A stretch of 64,000 nucleotides of DNA from Mesostigma viride. Lineage: Eukaryota; Streptophyta; Mesostigmatophyceae; Mesostigmatales; Mesostigmataceae. Location of the stretch: assembly GCA_009746045.1 (NCBI GenBank), contig RPFO01000082.1, positions 389,093 to 453,092 on the forward strand, given 5' to 3'. Under the pieces are notes generated by a model. That model did no database searches. It was given only the letters and a program-made list of their open reading frames with translations, and had not been told where the DNA came from. A program made the translations under genes and the position numbers. Every line of letters begins with the position of its first letter. Positions within the stretch are counted from its first letter, which is position 1. Positions 53,098-64,000 of the stretch are shown here, one piece after another.

Positions 53098-55822
53098 ATA
53101 GCACTAACGGCCGTCAGGCCTGTCTGGACTACGTGGTGGTACGGCAGCCCACTGAGGTGCACCTCGGTTCTGGATGCCCGAGTGTTTGACACGCCCACGG
53201 TGTGCTCTGACCACCGGTTGGTGCGCGCGACCCTTCGGCTCCGGTTCCACGTCCCCGCGCCGCGCCGCACTGGTCCGCCCTGACTGGCCTGCTTTACGTC
53301 CGGTCAAGGGAGATCCTGAGGACTGGACGGACGCCGAGCACGAGCTAGCGGAACCGGTGCCGCCAGGAGTACCTGTCGGCCCTGGACGCCCGGGCGGACG
53401 TCGACGAGCTGGACAAGGGTGCCCCCAACGCAGCCATTTTTGCGGGCTTTGCGGCCCGTGCCCCATTGCTGGCGGCCCGGCACCTGCCGGTCATGCCCCG
53501 CCGCCGCCCCGGCCCGCTCTACCGCCAGGACCCCAAGGTCTTGGCCGCCCGGCACCGCCTCAAGCGTAACCGGGACCCGCTGCAGCAACCAGTGCTCAAG
53601 GCCGCCCTCGTGGCGGCCTACGAGCACGCTCAGGACGCGGAGGCGGCCCAGTGCATCGCGGATGCCAAGGCCTGCGCCAGGCTCGCAACCAGGGCAAGGA
53701 CACGTGGTACCACCTCGACCGGCTCGGCGGCCGGCGGCAGCGCACCCCGGTGGAGCACACGGGGGACGGCACGGCGCCGGTCAGCCTTGATCGACCGCTG
53801 GTTGGCCCACAATGTTTCCTTGACCGGTGGGGCTCGCGCCCCCCCCCCGCCGCTTCACCCCGAGACGGCCGCCCGCCTCGGGGTCGCCGGACCCCCGCCG
53901 CCGCCAGCGCCCCCCTCCTCGGGGCCGCGGACTACCAAGTCCCCGCCTTGCAGGAGGGCTGCCTTGCCACTGCCGACGTCGTCCCCCCCTTCACTTTGAA
54001 GGAATTGTCCAGACGGCGCCCTTGCTCGCCTGCGGTACGATGCGGCGGTCGGTGCCGACCGGCACCTTTCTGCTGAGCTGCTGAAGACCCCTGATCTGGC
54101 GGTTAGGGACCTTCCAGATGCTGGTGTTCTTCAACCGTGTCCTGCTCTCTGACGAGCCTCCGCCTGCTGAGTGGCAGACGGCCATCCGCGTCATGCTGTA
54201 CAAGAAGGGCTCTGCTGCTGACCCCGGCAACTACCGGGGTGTCTGCCTCCAGAGCGCCGCGCTGAAGGTCTTCATGCGCATGATGCTGCACAGGCTCCGC
54301 GCCGCGCTGGACCCACACCTGGGTGAGTCTCAGATGGGTTTCCGTCGTGGTCGTAACACTGTCATGGCTGTGTTTGTCGCGCGCCGGTTGATGCCAGGAG
54401 GAGGTGCGTCGACTTCCCCCTGACAGTTTGCCGCTGGTCTTCATTTTTGTTGACTATATCAAGGCCTTTGACACGGTTCTCTGGGAGGCTCTTTGGGCCA
54501 TCCTATAGCTCTGGATCGGGTACCACCTGCGTTTATTGCTGCCATTCGCCGACTGTATGAGGGCTCACAGGCAGTAGTGCGGACTGCGGAGGGCACCACT
54601 CCACCATTCCCCCTTCACCACGGGGTGTGGCAAGGTTGTGTCCTGTCCCCATGCCTGTTCATTATTGTCGTGGATCACGTCATGCGCCGCCGGGCACGTG
54701 CGCGCTTTACTGCTCTTAAGGGGTTCGAGCCAGGCTTGGACATCCTTAACGTGAAAGAGCACGGCGGGGTTAGACCTGGTTACCGCCTTGCCGACCTGAC
54801 AGTTATGCGGATGATACCACCCTCATCGAGAGCCCCGAGCACATTCAGACCTGGCTGGACTGCGTGGGCCTGGAGGCGCGGGCGGCGGGGCTGGAGATTA
54901 GTGTCAAAACTGAGGCGATGGTGATAGGGGCATCCAGTAAACCACCGCTGCCGCGCCTGCTCGACGGGACGGAGGTCCCGTTCCGCGACCGTTTCAAGCT
55001 GTTGGGGAGCTGGCTTCCTGACACCGCCGACGATGTGGACACCCGCATCGGCCTTGCCTGGGCCAAGCTTCGTTCGCTCACACCCTACTGGCGCTCGAAG
55101 GGCCTGGACGGGCACCGCAAGCGCATGCTCTTCAAGGTCCTCGTCCTCACGGCCGTGCTCACGTATGGCCCGCCGAGGCGTGGACCCTCCCACCCAAACT
55201 GCATGGCAGCTCGGCTCGACGGCACAGTTTACAGGATGCTCCGACAGGTCCTTAACGTAGGTTTCTCCGAGCGTCCGTCATCAGAGTCTTTGTATCATGG
55301 CATGCCTCGTGTTTCGGACGAGATTAGGCAGCGTAGGATAGCATTTGTAGGACACCTTGCCCGCACCAGCCAGGTCGACACCACCCTTGGTCTGGCCGGC
55401 CCCCAGCGGCTTGGCCAGCCATGGGGCGGCACATTCTGACCTGGCCTGGCCCCGCGGACATTCCCAAAAGGGTAGGGAAACCTGTCACCAACTACGATCA
55501 GATGTTGCTGGACGACCTAGTGGTCCCAGCCCAGTTTGAGCACCGCATCCACTCTCTCTCCCGTCTTTGGACTGGCAGCCATGCAGGACAAGACGCGGTG
55601 GAAGAAGATTGTCAAGGCGCACTGTCACGCCCGACCCTGTGGGCAAGCCACCTCCCCCCAAGCGGAGGAGGCGTTTTGATGAGTAGTGTAGTTAGGATTT
55701 TCTAGATAGAGTTAGGATAGTTCGATCACGCGGCTTCCTCCGTACCCCATCCATCATGAAATATGTGCTACATGACCTCCCCACGGAGGCATGTTATAAT
55801 TTAATTTAATTTAATTTTAATA
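53097..55822 (+). pseudogene. LINE ORF2 (endonuclease end plus reverse transcriptase), frameshifted
   Basis: The APE-type endonuclease C-terminus appears as CLDYVVVRQPTEVHLG and VFDTPTVCSDHRLVRATL (SDHRLV signature, about 53,190-53,260). Then a linker, RT blocks YKKGSAADPGNYRGVCL and GESQMGFRRGRNT (54,190-54,360), FVDYIKAFDTVLWEALW (about 54,450), GVWQGCVLSPCLF (about 54,630), YADDTTL (about 54,810, needs a frame change) and SVKTEAMVIGASS. The C-terminal part ends with KPPPPKRRRRF-like and a 3' UTR ending CCCCACGGAGGCATG and a short AATTT tail. At least four frame changes; 5'-truncated. Confidence 0.85.
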
Positions 55823-56460
55823 GCCCAGAGTATGGCGCCGAGGCGTGGACCATCCCACCCAAACTGGCAGCTAGGCTAGACGGCACGGCCCGTTACTTTA
55901 CAGGATGCTCCGACAGGTCCTTAACGTAGGTTTTTCCGAGCGTCCGTCATCAGAATCTTTGTATCATGGCATGCCTCGTGTTTCGGACGAGATTAGGCAG
56001 CGTAGGATAGCATTTGTAGGACACCTAGCTCGCACCAGCCAGGTCGACACCGCCATTGGCCTGGCCGGCCCCCAGCGGCTTGGCCAGCCAGGGCGACACA
56101 TTCTGACCTGGCCTGGCCCCGAGGGCATTCCCAAAAGGGTAGGGAAACCTGTCACGACCTACATCCAGATGTTGCTGGACGACCTAGTGGTCCCAGCCCA
56201 GTTTGAGCACCGCATCCACTCTCTCACCCGTCTTTGGACTGCCATGCAGGACAATCTACGCGGTGGAAGAAGATTGTCAAGGCGCACTGTCACGCCCGAC
56301 CCTGTGGGCAAGCCACCTCCCCCCAAGCGGAGGAGGCGTTTTGATGAGTAGTGTAGTTAGGATTTTCTAGATAGCTTAGAGTTAGGAGTAGTTCGATCAC
56401 GCGGCTTCCTCCACCCCATCCATCATGGAATATGTGCTACATGACCTCCCCACGGAGGCA
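55823..56460 (+). pseudogene. 5'-truncated LINE ORF2 C-terminus
   Basis: Second, almost identical copy of the last ~640 bp of the preceding LINE (MLRQVLNVGFSERPSSE... to KRRRRFDE). It begins TAGCCCAGAGTATGGCGCCG and ends at the long AATTT tail. Confidence 0.85.
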
Positions 56461-56827
56461 TGTTATAATTTAATTAATTTAATTTAATTTAATTTAATTT
56501 AATTTAATTTAATTTAATTTAATTTAATTTAATTTAATTTAATTTAATTTAATTTAATTTAATTTAATTTAATTTAATTTAATTTAATTTAATTTAATTT
56601 AATTTAATTTAATTTAATTTAATTTAATTTAATTTAATTTAATTTAATTTAATGTATTTTAATTTAACTTAATTTAATTTAATTTAATTTAATTCAATTT
56701 AATTTAATTTAATTTAATTTAATTTAATTTAATTTAATTTAATTTAATTTAATTTAATTTAATTTAATTTAATTTAATGTAATGTAATGTAATTTAATTT
56801 AATTTAATTTAATTTAATTTAATTTTA
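56461..56827. repeat. (AATTT)n LINE tail, ~366 bp
   Basis: About 73 AATTT units with a few variants (AATGT, AATTC). It sits exactly at the 3' end of the LINE copy and so is its poly-repeat tail, greatly expanded. Confidence 0.95.
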
Positions 56828-57025
56828 ATAGCCCAGAGAAGGGGCATATGGCCTATCAGGGAGTGAATGCGGTGCTCAAACTGAGCTACTGAGCTGGGAC
56901 CACTAGGTCGGCCAGCAACATCATGGAGACAACCAGCGCAGGCCAGAAATCGGGAGAATCCGGACCATGGTCAGCTCGAGCCTGCCGTTATCTTGTGTGA
57001 TGCATACAGCAACATATCTGTGTGA

Positions 57026-57247
<222 letters not shown>

Positions 57248-57289
57248 GTGACAGTGTAGTTCATGGCATGCAGGTTTACCCAGCGTTCT

Positions 57290-57477
57290 AGGAATGTCCT
57301 TGCTTGGGGCCAGGCCAGGTCAGGATGTGCCGCCCTGGTTGGCCAAGCCGATGGGGGCCGGCCAGACCAAGGGCGGTATCTACCTGACTGGTGCAAGCAA
57401 GATGTCCTTCAAATGCAATCCTACGCTGCCTAATCTCGTCCGAAATACGAGGCATACCCTGATACAAAGACGCTAAG
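57290..57477 (-). mobile_element. LINE fragment of the AATTT-tailed family
   Basis: Reverse complement matches 55,265-55,450 (CGGACGAGATTAGGCAGCGTAGGAT-type region). A similar scrap lies at about 56,899-56,930. Confidence 0.7.
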
Positions 57478-58814
57478 TAAGTAAGTAAGTAAGTACTTGC
57501 GTGTCATGCGCAAAGGCATGCCACGGAGTACTATGCTAATCTCATTAGAAAAATAATTACACAAAAGTTTGAACAAATATCGTCTGCATCATCCCCCAAC
57601 CGTTAAGCACTAGATCTATGGGGATGTAATCCTCATCCGAGCTGTCCTCTACTGTAATGGCAGACGAGGCGGTAGTGTAGCGGCTATCCTCAGGGCCAAT
57701 AACCTCCACCTGCGGACTTCTACCGGCCTGGCTAGCAACGGGCCGCGGGGCCCGTGGGGAGAAAACAGGAGCATCCCCCTCGGGAAGGAGCTTATCGCAG
57801 ATGGCAGCCCATTTCTCCTTGTCAATCATGCGGGCGCGGAGTACGGATAGTCCCAGACTGAGCCCTGCATCTTCAAGCAGTTGTGTCACATAGGTCCGGG
57901 TCGCGCCGCGCCGGTGCCCGGCGCGCGCAAGTTTGCCAGTGGGTTGCGATGGGTCAAGGGGACCCTGCCATAGGAGGAGGTGTCTACCTGGTTGGCCCGT
58001 CTTAAGCCCCCCGGCAGGGCCCACATCGGTATTCACCTGGTCTGTGCGGGCAAGATGGCCGGCAAAGAGGAGGCGGCGGTGTCGGATGGTATGGGTGACA
58101 AGAGGGAGCTCGCAGTAGAGCTCGGCCCGGGTGCGGCGTTCTTGGTAGCGGACGCCGAGGATATGACGGAGCATTCGAGTGACGGTGCCGTCAAGCTGCT
58201 GGCTCAGCGCCTGGTCCAGGGTCCACGCCTCGCAGCCATAAAGGAGGATGCTGAGGACAAGGGCCTTGAACAGAATGCGCTTGCGTCGCTCACTCAGGTA
58301 GCGACAGGTCCAGAACCTGTCGAGGCGGCGGAGGGCCGCCCAGGCCTGGCCAATGCGGGTGTTGATGTCGTCGGCCGTGGAGGGAAGCCAGCTGCCAAGA
58401 AGGAGCTTGAAGCGAGTCGCCGGGGGGACGGGGCTGCCGTCCAGCAAGAGGAGCTAGGGTGGGTGGGGCTATCCCAGCAGGGAAGCCGATGGCCATGACC
58501 TCCGTTTTCTTGCTCAGGATCATAAGCCCCACCGCCCGCGCTTCCAGAGATAAGCTGTCTAGCCACAGTTGGGCTGACTCTGGGGTTTCCACGAGTGTCG
58601 TGTCATCAGCGTAGATCAGATCGCTCAGGCGGTAGGGTGGGTCAACCCCGCCGTAGCTGGCGTACTCCGTGATCTCGATCCCCGGCGGGCGCCCCTCCAC
58701 CCGGGCGAAGCGGGCTTGTGCACGCCGCATAATATAGTCCACGTCATAATGATGAATGGGGTATGGTTGGCAGTATCTTGCAGCCTGTGAATCCACGAGC
58801 CACGAGGTAGCCAT
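57478..58814 (-). pseudogene. LINE ORF2 C-terminal half, minus strand, ACTT-tailed family
   Basis: YMRRAQARFARVEG and DLIYADDTTLVETPES (YADD box near 58,600), then SKKTEVMAIG, a thumb/connection region (FKLLLGSWLPSTADDINTRIG, LFKALVLSILLYGCEAW) and a C-terminal tail. 296 codons are open after one frame change near 58,440. 3' end with a short ACTT tail at 57,478-57,495. 5'-truncated. Confidence 0.85.
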
Positions 58815-60360
58815 GGCTGTCGGAGCTCATAACTTTCACGTTTGAGCACCGAATTCAGCTGTGAATATCACAATCGCTTCGTCTTTCTTAGAAGCACATG
58901 CTGATATAATTTTCCGAAGCTATAACGCACTATACGATGAGCAAACGCCTCTCGACGCAACGCAGCCTGGCGGCTGCGCTCAGCAATGAAAATACGCCTG
59001 CAGCCCCGGCTGCAGCTTCGCCAACCGGCCAGACAGAAGGCAGCGGCGCCACTAGCCAAGCTCTAGTGGTCGCCCATCCCCCTGCTGAGCCCGCATCGCC
59101 AGCAGCGTCGCCCGAACCCAAGCGCAGTCGTCCTGACGGGCTTTTGGACGAGTACGACTTTGACGCCAGCCAGCCCGGCTTTTTTGACAAGCTCACACCC
59201 GATCGCATCCTGGGCTACGTGTTTTTCGGGACGCATGCCTCTCTTATAGAACTATGCAAGCAGCTTTCCCACCAAGGTCGCCTTGTCAATGCCTTCTCCC
59301 AGAGGCGCTATTTCGACAAGGCCGTCCTCAACGCCCGCCGCCCCCACCTTCAGCAATTCGCCCTTTTTCCCTCCTTGGACGCTCCATCGAGGAGCTTTGG
59401 CCCCCGAAGCCCCTCACCACCACCTTAACCAAATCCTCCATCCGCTCACTCCTCAAGGAGGCCCTCGAGCAGCACGTGGCCCCCATCGCTGCAGATGTGG
59501 CGGCCATGGGCAGCACGTTGGCTGCCGAGCTCCCCCTCCTCTCCACCATTTCCACCGCCACCTCCACCCTCCTCGCCTCCTCCACCGCCGCCATCCCCTC
59601 CTCCGACTCCATCACCGCCCAGCTCCGCGACATCGACCAGCGCCTCAAGGATAATGCAATCGCTATCGAGGTCTTGCAGAACACCGCAGGCCTCACCGCC
59701 CAGGCAGTGAAGGACATTGCCGCCAAGCCAGCCCCGGCTGGCCTGGCCGGCGATGCTCCTCCCATCACGACCTGGGCGGACATGCTTAAGCAGCACACCA
59801 CCTCCACCACCTCCGCCGTCGCAGCACAGCTCCAGCGGCAGACGCTTGACCTCCGCGAGGAGGCCGAGCTCGCCAAGCGCAGCCTTAACGTCATTGTCAA
59901 GAATCTCAAGATGGAGGAAGGTGAGAATTCCGAGAAGCTTGCGCGTGCTTTTGAGAGAGAAATCCTTGATCGCATGGGCCTTACTGGTGAGATCGAGCTG
60001 GCCGCCCACCGCCTTCCCCGCGCGCGGGGTAAGGCAGGGCCGCCCCCGCTCCTTCTCACCTTTAAGACCCCGGCGGACAAGATTTCTTTTCTCCGACGCC
60101 GCAAGCGGCTCGAGAAGACTCTCTTCACCCTTGATGACGACCTGACCCTGGCGCAGCAACAACGGCGACGGGAGCTATGGCCGACCTACCTCCAGCTCCG
60201 GCAGACCAAGGCGGGGCAGCCGGTGTACTGGAAGGGGGCGGCCATCTACGTCGGCCACAAGCCCTGGCAGGCGACCCCCGCGGCCCCAGCGACTCCAGGC
60301 GCCCCAGCTTAGGGGAATACAGCAGTAGTAGTGTAGAATAGATAGACCGTGGCCATGTAC
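58796..60360 (+). mobile_element. ORF1-bearing LINE derivative, copy 1
   Basis: 5' UTR from ~58,796 and ORF1 at 58,937-60,312 directly followed by 3' UTR (GGGGAATACAGCAGTAGTAG). There is no ORF2. The 3' UTR resumes at 61,062 after a 701-bp insertion and runs to ~61,435. Confidence 0.75.
58937..60312 (+). pseudogene. LINE ORF1 protein, copy 1, one frameshift
   Basis: MSKRLSTQRSLAAALSNENT start, Ala/Pro-rich leader, YDFDASQPGFFDKL block, then a frame change near 59,370, coiled-coil-like Ser/Thr/Ala region, RRM-like core (LNVIVKNLKMEEGENSEKL, PPLLLTFKTPADKISFLRRR) and C-terminal DDDLTLAQQQRRRELWP block. The order RRM then basic CTD is typical of L1-type ORF1 RNA chaperones. Confidence 0.82.
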
Positions 60361-61061
60361 ATTCTGATCAGACACTCCGCAAAGGTGAAAACCTTTGCGT
60401 TCAGTGCCGGGCCGCGGAAAACGCGGAAAACGCGATCTGCAAATGAATCCGACCGGAATCGAACTGGGGACCTCTCGCACCAATTTTGCTGACTATAGGA
60501 CGGACGTCTCCGGTTACCATGGCATCGCCAACTTACACCTACAGTCATCCGCAAAAGTTCTCCTGTCCGGGGAGTGATGCAAGCCTTTCGGATTTGGTAC
60601 TAGATAAATCACTCGAGATCTGTGTGTAGGAGTACTACACACGTGTCTGCACGCGAGACTTGTTCAGTCTCGCACCGTGAGACGGGCTGAACACGGCTGA
60701 ATCCTTCTTTAGAAGGGGGCGTAGCCGGTACTATCGAAATCAGCCAAGCGTATATTCTGATCAGACACTCCGCAAAGGTGAAAACCTTTGCGTTCAGTGC
60801 CGGGCCGCGGAAAACGCGGAAAACGCGATCTGCAAATGAATCCGACCGGAATCGAACTGGGGACCTCTCGCACCAATTTTGCTGACTATAGGACGGACGT
60901 CTCCGGTTACCATGGCATCGCCAACTTACACCTACAGTCATCCGCAAAAGTTCTCCTGTCCGGGGAGTGATGCAAGCCTTTCGGATTTGGTACTAGATAA
61001 ATCACTCGAGATCTGTGTGTAGGAGTACTACACACGTGTCTGCACGCGAGACTTGTTCAGT
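60361..61061 (-). mobile_element. Dimeric SINE-like insertion with tRNA-like promoter
   Basis: Two copies of a 307-bp unit (60,361-60,667, 60,755-61,061) joined by 87 bp, inserted in the ORF1 element 3' UTR and flanked by CATGTAC (60,354-60,360, 61,062-61,068). On the minus strand each unit has an A-box-like TAGTCAGCAAAATTGG and, ~20 bp on, a perfect B-box AGTTCGATTCC, but no anticodon arm. This is a tRNA-derived SINE pattern. Confidence 0.7.
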
Positions 61062-61435
61062 CATGTACATGTACGCCTCCTAGAGGCCCTATCCCAGCTA
61101 AGCCACGCGCTTTATTTCATCATGTACATGTGTGCCTATGATGAGCCACACTCCAGACGATGCCTAGCCTTATTTAGTAATGTTGTGCCCATGCAGGGAG
61201 TCACTCCCTGCTGAGAAGCCATGCCATAGCTCTTGTATAGCCATGATGATCTTCCCCCTCACAGGCATGCTCCCCCCTTACCCGGGCATAGCGTGATAGA
61301 CCATGAGGGTGCGGGTGCCCTGGTGCACCTAGAGCAAGTGTTGTTTACATTCCCACCCTTGCAGGAAGTAGCTTAGAATGTATTATAGGCTCATATGCCC
61401 CTTCTCGCGAGTATTATGTAGCGCGAGTATTATGT
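61062..61435 (+). mobile_element. 3' UTR remainder of ORF1-bearing element copy 1
   Basis: Continues the 3' UTR after the SINE-like insertion and parallels 63,020-63,390. Confidence 0.65.
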
Positions 61436-61439
61436 AGCC

Positions 61440-63480
61440 ACGAGCCACGAGCCACGAGCCACGAGGTAGCCATGGCTGACGGCGGAGCTCATAACTTTCA
61501 CGTTTGAGCACCGAATTTAGCCGTGAATATCACAATCGACGCGTCTTTTTATGACGCACATGCTGATCTAATTCTCCGAAGCTATTACGCAATATACGAT
61601 GAGCAAACGCCTCTCGACGCAACGCAGCCTGGCGGCTGCGCTTAGCAATGAAAATACGTCTGCAGCCCCGGCTGCAGCTTCGCCAACCGGTCCAGAAGGC
61701 AGCGGCGCCACTAGCCAAGCTCTAGTGGTCGCCCAGCCCCCGCTGGCCGCCTCGCCAGCAGCGTCGCCTGAACCCAAGCGCAGTCGCCCTGCCGAGCCGA
61801 CCTGGGAGGAGTTCGACTTTGACGCCAGCCAGCCCGGCTTTTTTGACAAGCTCAACCCCGACAAGATCCTGAGCTACGTGTTTTTCGGATCGTATGCCTC
61901 GCTTCTCGAGATGTGCAAGCAACTCTTCCATCAGGGCCGCCTCACCGATGCTTTCCAGAGACGCACCCACAACTTCGACCAAATCCTCAAATGCCGCCGC
62001 CCCCACCTTCAGATTCGCGTCCTTTTCTCCCTCCTCGGCCGCTCCCTCGAGGAGCTTTGGCCCCCAAAGCCCCTCACCACCACCTTAACCGAATCCTCCA
62101 TCCGCTCACTCCTCAAGGAGGCCCTCGAGCAGCACGTGGCCCCCATCGCAGCAGATGTGGCGGTCATGGGCAGCACGTTGGCTGCCGAGCTCCCCCTCCT
62201 CTCCACCGCCACCTCCACCATCTCCACCGCCACCTCCACCCTCCTCGCCTCCTCCACCGCCACCACCTCCACCTCCGACGCCATCACCGCCCAGCTCCGT
62301 GACATCGACCAGCGTCTTAAGGACAACGCCATTGCTATCGAGGTTCTGCAGAATACCGCAGGCCTCACCGCCCAGGCGGTGAAGGACATTGCCGCCAAGC
62401 CAGCCTCGGCTGGCCTGGCCGGCGATGCTCCTCCCATCACGACCTGGGCGGACATGCTTAAGCAACATACCACCTCCACCACCTCCGCCGTCGCAGCCCA
62501 GCTCCAGCGGCAGACGCTTGACCTCCGCGAGGAGGCCGAGCTCGACAAGCGCAGCCTCAACGCCATACTCAAGAACTTGGACATGGAAGAAGGTGAGAAT
62601 TCCGAGAAGCTTGCACGTGCGTTCGAGAGCAAAATCCTTGCACGCATGGGCCTTCTTGGTGAGATCAAGCTGACCGCCCACCGCCTCCCCCGCGCGCGGG
62701 GTAAGGCAGGGGCGCCTCCGCTTCTTCTCATCTTTGATAGCCCAGCGGACAAGATTTCGTTTCTCAGACGCCGCAAGCGGCTCGCGAATACTCCCTTCAC
62801 CGTGGACGACGACTTGACCCTGGCACAGCAACAACGGCGACGGGAGCTATGGCCGACCTACACCCAGCTCCGGCAGACCAAGGCGGGCCAGCCGGTGTAC
62901 TGGAAGGGGGCGGCCATCTACGTCGGCCACAAGCCCTGGCAAGCGACCCCCTCGACCACCGCGGCCCCAGCAACTCCAGCCCCAGCCTAGGGGAATACAG
63001 CAGCAGTAGTGTAGACAGTGGCCTTGTACATGCCCGCCTACTACAGGCACTATACCAGCTGAGGCCTAGCCTTTTTAGTCATGTACATGTGTGCCTATGA
63101 TGAGCCACACTCCAGACGATGCCTAGCCTTATTTAGTAATGTTGTGCCCATGCAGGGAGTCACTCTCTGCTGAGAAGCCATGCCATAGCTCCTGTATAGC
63201 CACGATGATCTTCCCCCACATGCCACGCTCCCCCTTAACTGGGCATAGCGCGATACATCATGAGGGTGCAGGTGCCTTGGTGCACCTAGAGCAGGGGTAG
63301 CTTACATTCCCACCCTTGCATGAAGTAGCCTAGAATGTATTAAAAGCCATATGCCCCTTCTCAGGGCTATGTGCTACATCTACTCCCAACGGAGTGATGT
63401 TGATAATTAATTAATTAATTAATGCCCCTTCTCAGGGCTATGTGCTACATATACTCCCAACGGAGTTATGTTCCTAATTA
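61440..63480 (+). mobile_element. ORF1-only LINE derivative, copy 2
   Basis: 5' UTR 61,440-61,598, intact ORF1 61,599-62,990, then 3' UTR 62,991-63,400 and a short AATT-repeat tail (63,400-63,425). The last ~60 bp of the 3' end are repeated once more at 63,424-63,495. No ORF2 sequence lies between ORF1 and the 3' UTR. Confidence 0.78.
61599..62990 (+). CDS. LINE ORF1 protein, copy 2, intact
   Basis: 463 codons, open, ATG start. Ala/Pro-rich residues 1-65; WEEFDFDASQPGFFDKLNPDKILSYVFFG-type N-domain (about 70-150); Ser/Thr/Ala helix with heptad character (about 175-250); RRM-like core (LNAILKNLDMEEGEN, about 320-335; LLLIFDSPADKISFL, about 370-385); C-terminal DDDLTLAQQQRRRELWP (about 400-417) and WKGAAIYVG. 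An RNA-binding chaperone that would coat LINE RNA in a cytoplasmic particle. May be recently active, since the frame is preserved. Confidence 0.85.
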   Translation: MSKRLSTQRSLAAALSNENTSAAPAAASPTGPEGSGATSQALVVAQPPLAASPAASPEPKRSRPAEPTWEEFDFDASQPGFFDKLNPDKILSYVFFGSYASLLEMCKQLFHQGRLTDAFQRRTHNFDQILKCRRPHLQIRVLFSLLGRSLEELWPPKPLTTTLTESSIRSLLKEALEQHVAPIAADVAVMGSTLAAELPLLSTATSTISTATSTLLASSTATTSTSDAITAQLRDIDQRLKDNAIAIEVLQNTAGLTAQAVKDIAAKPASAGLAGDAPPITTWADMLKQHTTSTTSAVAAQLQRQTLDLREEAELDKRSLNAILKNLDMEEGENSEKLARAFESKILARMGLLGEIKLTAHRLPRARGKAGAPPLLLIFDSPADKISFLRRRKRLANTPFTVDDDLTLAQQQRRRELWPTYTQLRQTKAGQPVYWKGAAIYVGHKPWQATPSTTAAPATPAPA

Positions 63481-63483
63481 GTT

Positions 63484-64000
63484 AATTAATTAATAATGAT
63501 GAATAGATATGGGGAGAGCACACAGCCCTGCCACACCCCGGTGTGCAGGGGGAACGCCGGAGTGACGCCGTCGGCGGTACACACCTGGGCTTGGGACCCT
63601 TCATAGAACTGGCGGATGATCTCAACGATGTACGATGGGACACGGAACAGGTGAAGGACAACCCACAGGGCGTCCCATGTAACCGTATCGAATGCCTTGG
63701 TGTAATCCACGAAGATCAATAGCAATGGCAAGAGGCCGGGGGCCAGGCGACCCACTTCCTCGATCAGGCGGCGCGCGGTAATAGTGACCATAACACAATT
63801 GCGACCAACACGGAAGCCCATCTGGGACTCACCTAGGTGGGGATCGAGGCTGGCGCGCATGCGGTTCAGCAGGAGACGCATGAAGACTTTCAGCACGCAG
63901 CTTTGGAGGCATACGACAAAGACGCTAATGACCTATGCGTGGAAAACCCTACATTCAGGAGCTGTCGAAGCATCCTGTAAACCTTGCCGTCCAGCTTGGC
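63484..64000 (-). pseudogene. LINE reverse transcriptase, minus strand, runs off the window
   Basis: Palm motifs: LDPHLGESQMGFRVGRNC, FVDYTKAFDTVTWDALW, GVWQGCVLSPYLFII. The frame is open over 63,486-63,896. At 63,897-64,000 related C-terminal LINE sequence continues out of register. Ends abruptly at 63,484 at the AATT repeat. Confidence 0.82.

Overview
The window is eukaryotic nuclear DNA: protein-coding exons are separated by canonical GT-AG introns of about 100-400 bp, the stop codons fit the standard code, and the sequence is packed with eukaryotic DNA transposons, LINE-type retroelements, a tRNA-derived SINE-like repeat and minisatellites. No conserved host housekeeping gene, rRNA, complete tRNA or CRISPR array was seen. 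Composition and style suggest a microbial eukaryote, perhaps an alga, but the species cannot be fixed from this window.

The centre (about 3.2-47.9 kb) is a nested complex built from one kind of very large element. The best-defined copy, called element X here, runs from 13,461 to 34,581 (21.1 kb). It is bounded by inverted termini starting GGGTGGTCCCACGCGG and by GGTT on each side. It carries two divergent genes. Gene A (minus strand, 9 exons, about 2,400 aa) is a large SP/RS-rich, coiled-coil and acidic protein of unknown function. Gene B (plus strand, 4 exons, 1,002 aa, open) is a Cys-rich DDE/RNase H-like transposase-type protein. A small third gene, C, lies downstream of B. Between A and B lie two inverted minisatellite arrays (24.5-27.3 kb). 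A partial inverted copy of the gene A half of X (copy 1, 3,176-12,993) forms an 8-kb-arm palindrome with it around a 450-bp minisatellite. A diverged third gene A (copy 3, 35.4-47.6 kb, from a related element Y) follows directly after the right end of X.

The most unusual signal is a family of ~22-bp palindromes centred on CTGCAG or CGCAG. They sit in most introns, in short tandem arrays, and at two corresponding coding positions of gene A. The palindrome sequence is specific to the element: X and copy 1 use arms like GGGTCTCG/CGAGACCC, while Y uses arms like GGGTCRYK/GAGTGACCC. The switch happens at the right terminus of X. This looks like an element-wide recognition code that changed along with the element's own protein(s), comparable in logic to the VANC/VANDAL anti-silencing system of Arabidopsis.

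All three gene A copies are broken. Copy 1 has several 1-2 nt indels and a TTAA-flanked 1.7-kb element in an intron. Copy 2 (in X) has a related TTAA-flanked 1.7-kb element inside exon 6. Copy 3 is split by a 2.96-kb CACTA-like element with a 3-bp target duplication. The left 3 kb holds repeats and one CACTA-like terminus. The right end (48-64 kb) is a graveyard of APE-type LINEs (ORF1 and ORF2 pieces on both strands, with AATTT, ACTT and AATT tails), ORF1-only LINE derivatives, a 1.3-kb hAT-like element with an 8-bp target duplication, and a dimeric SINE-like insertion.
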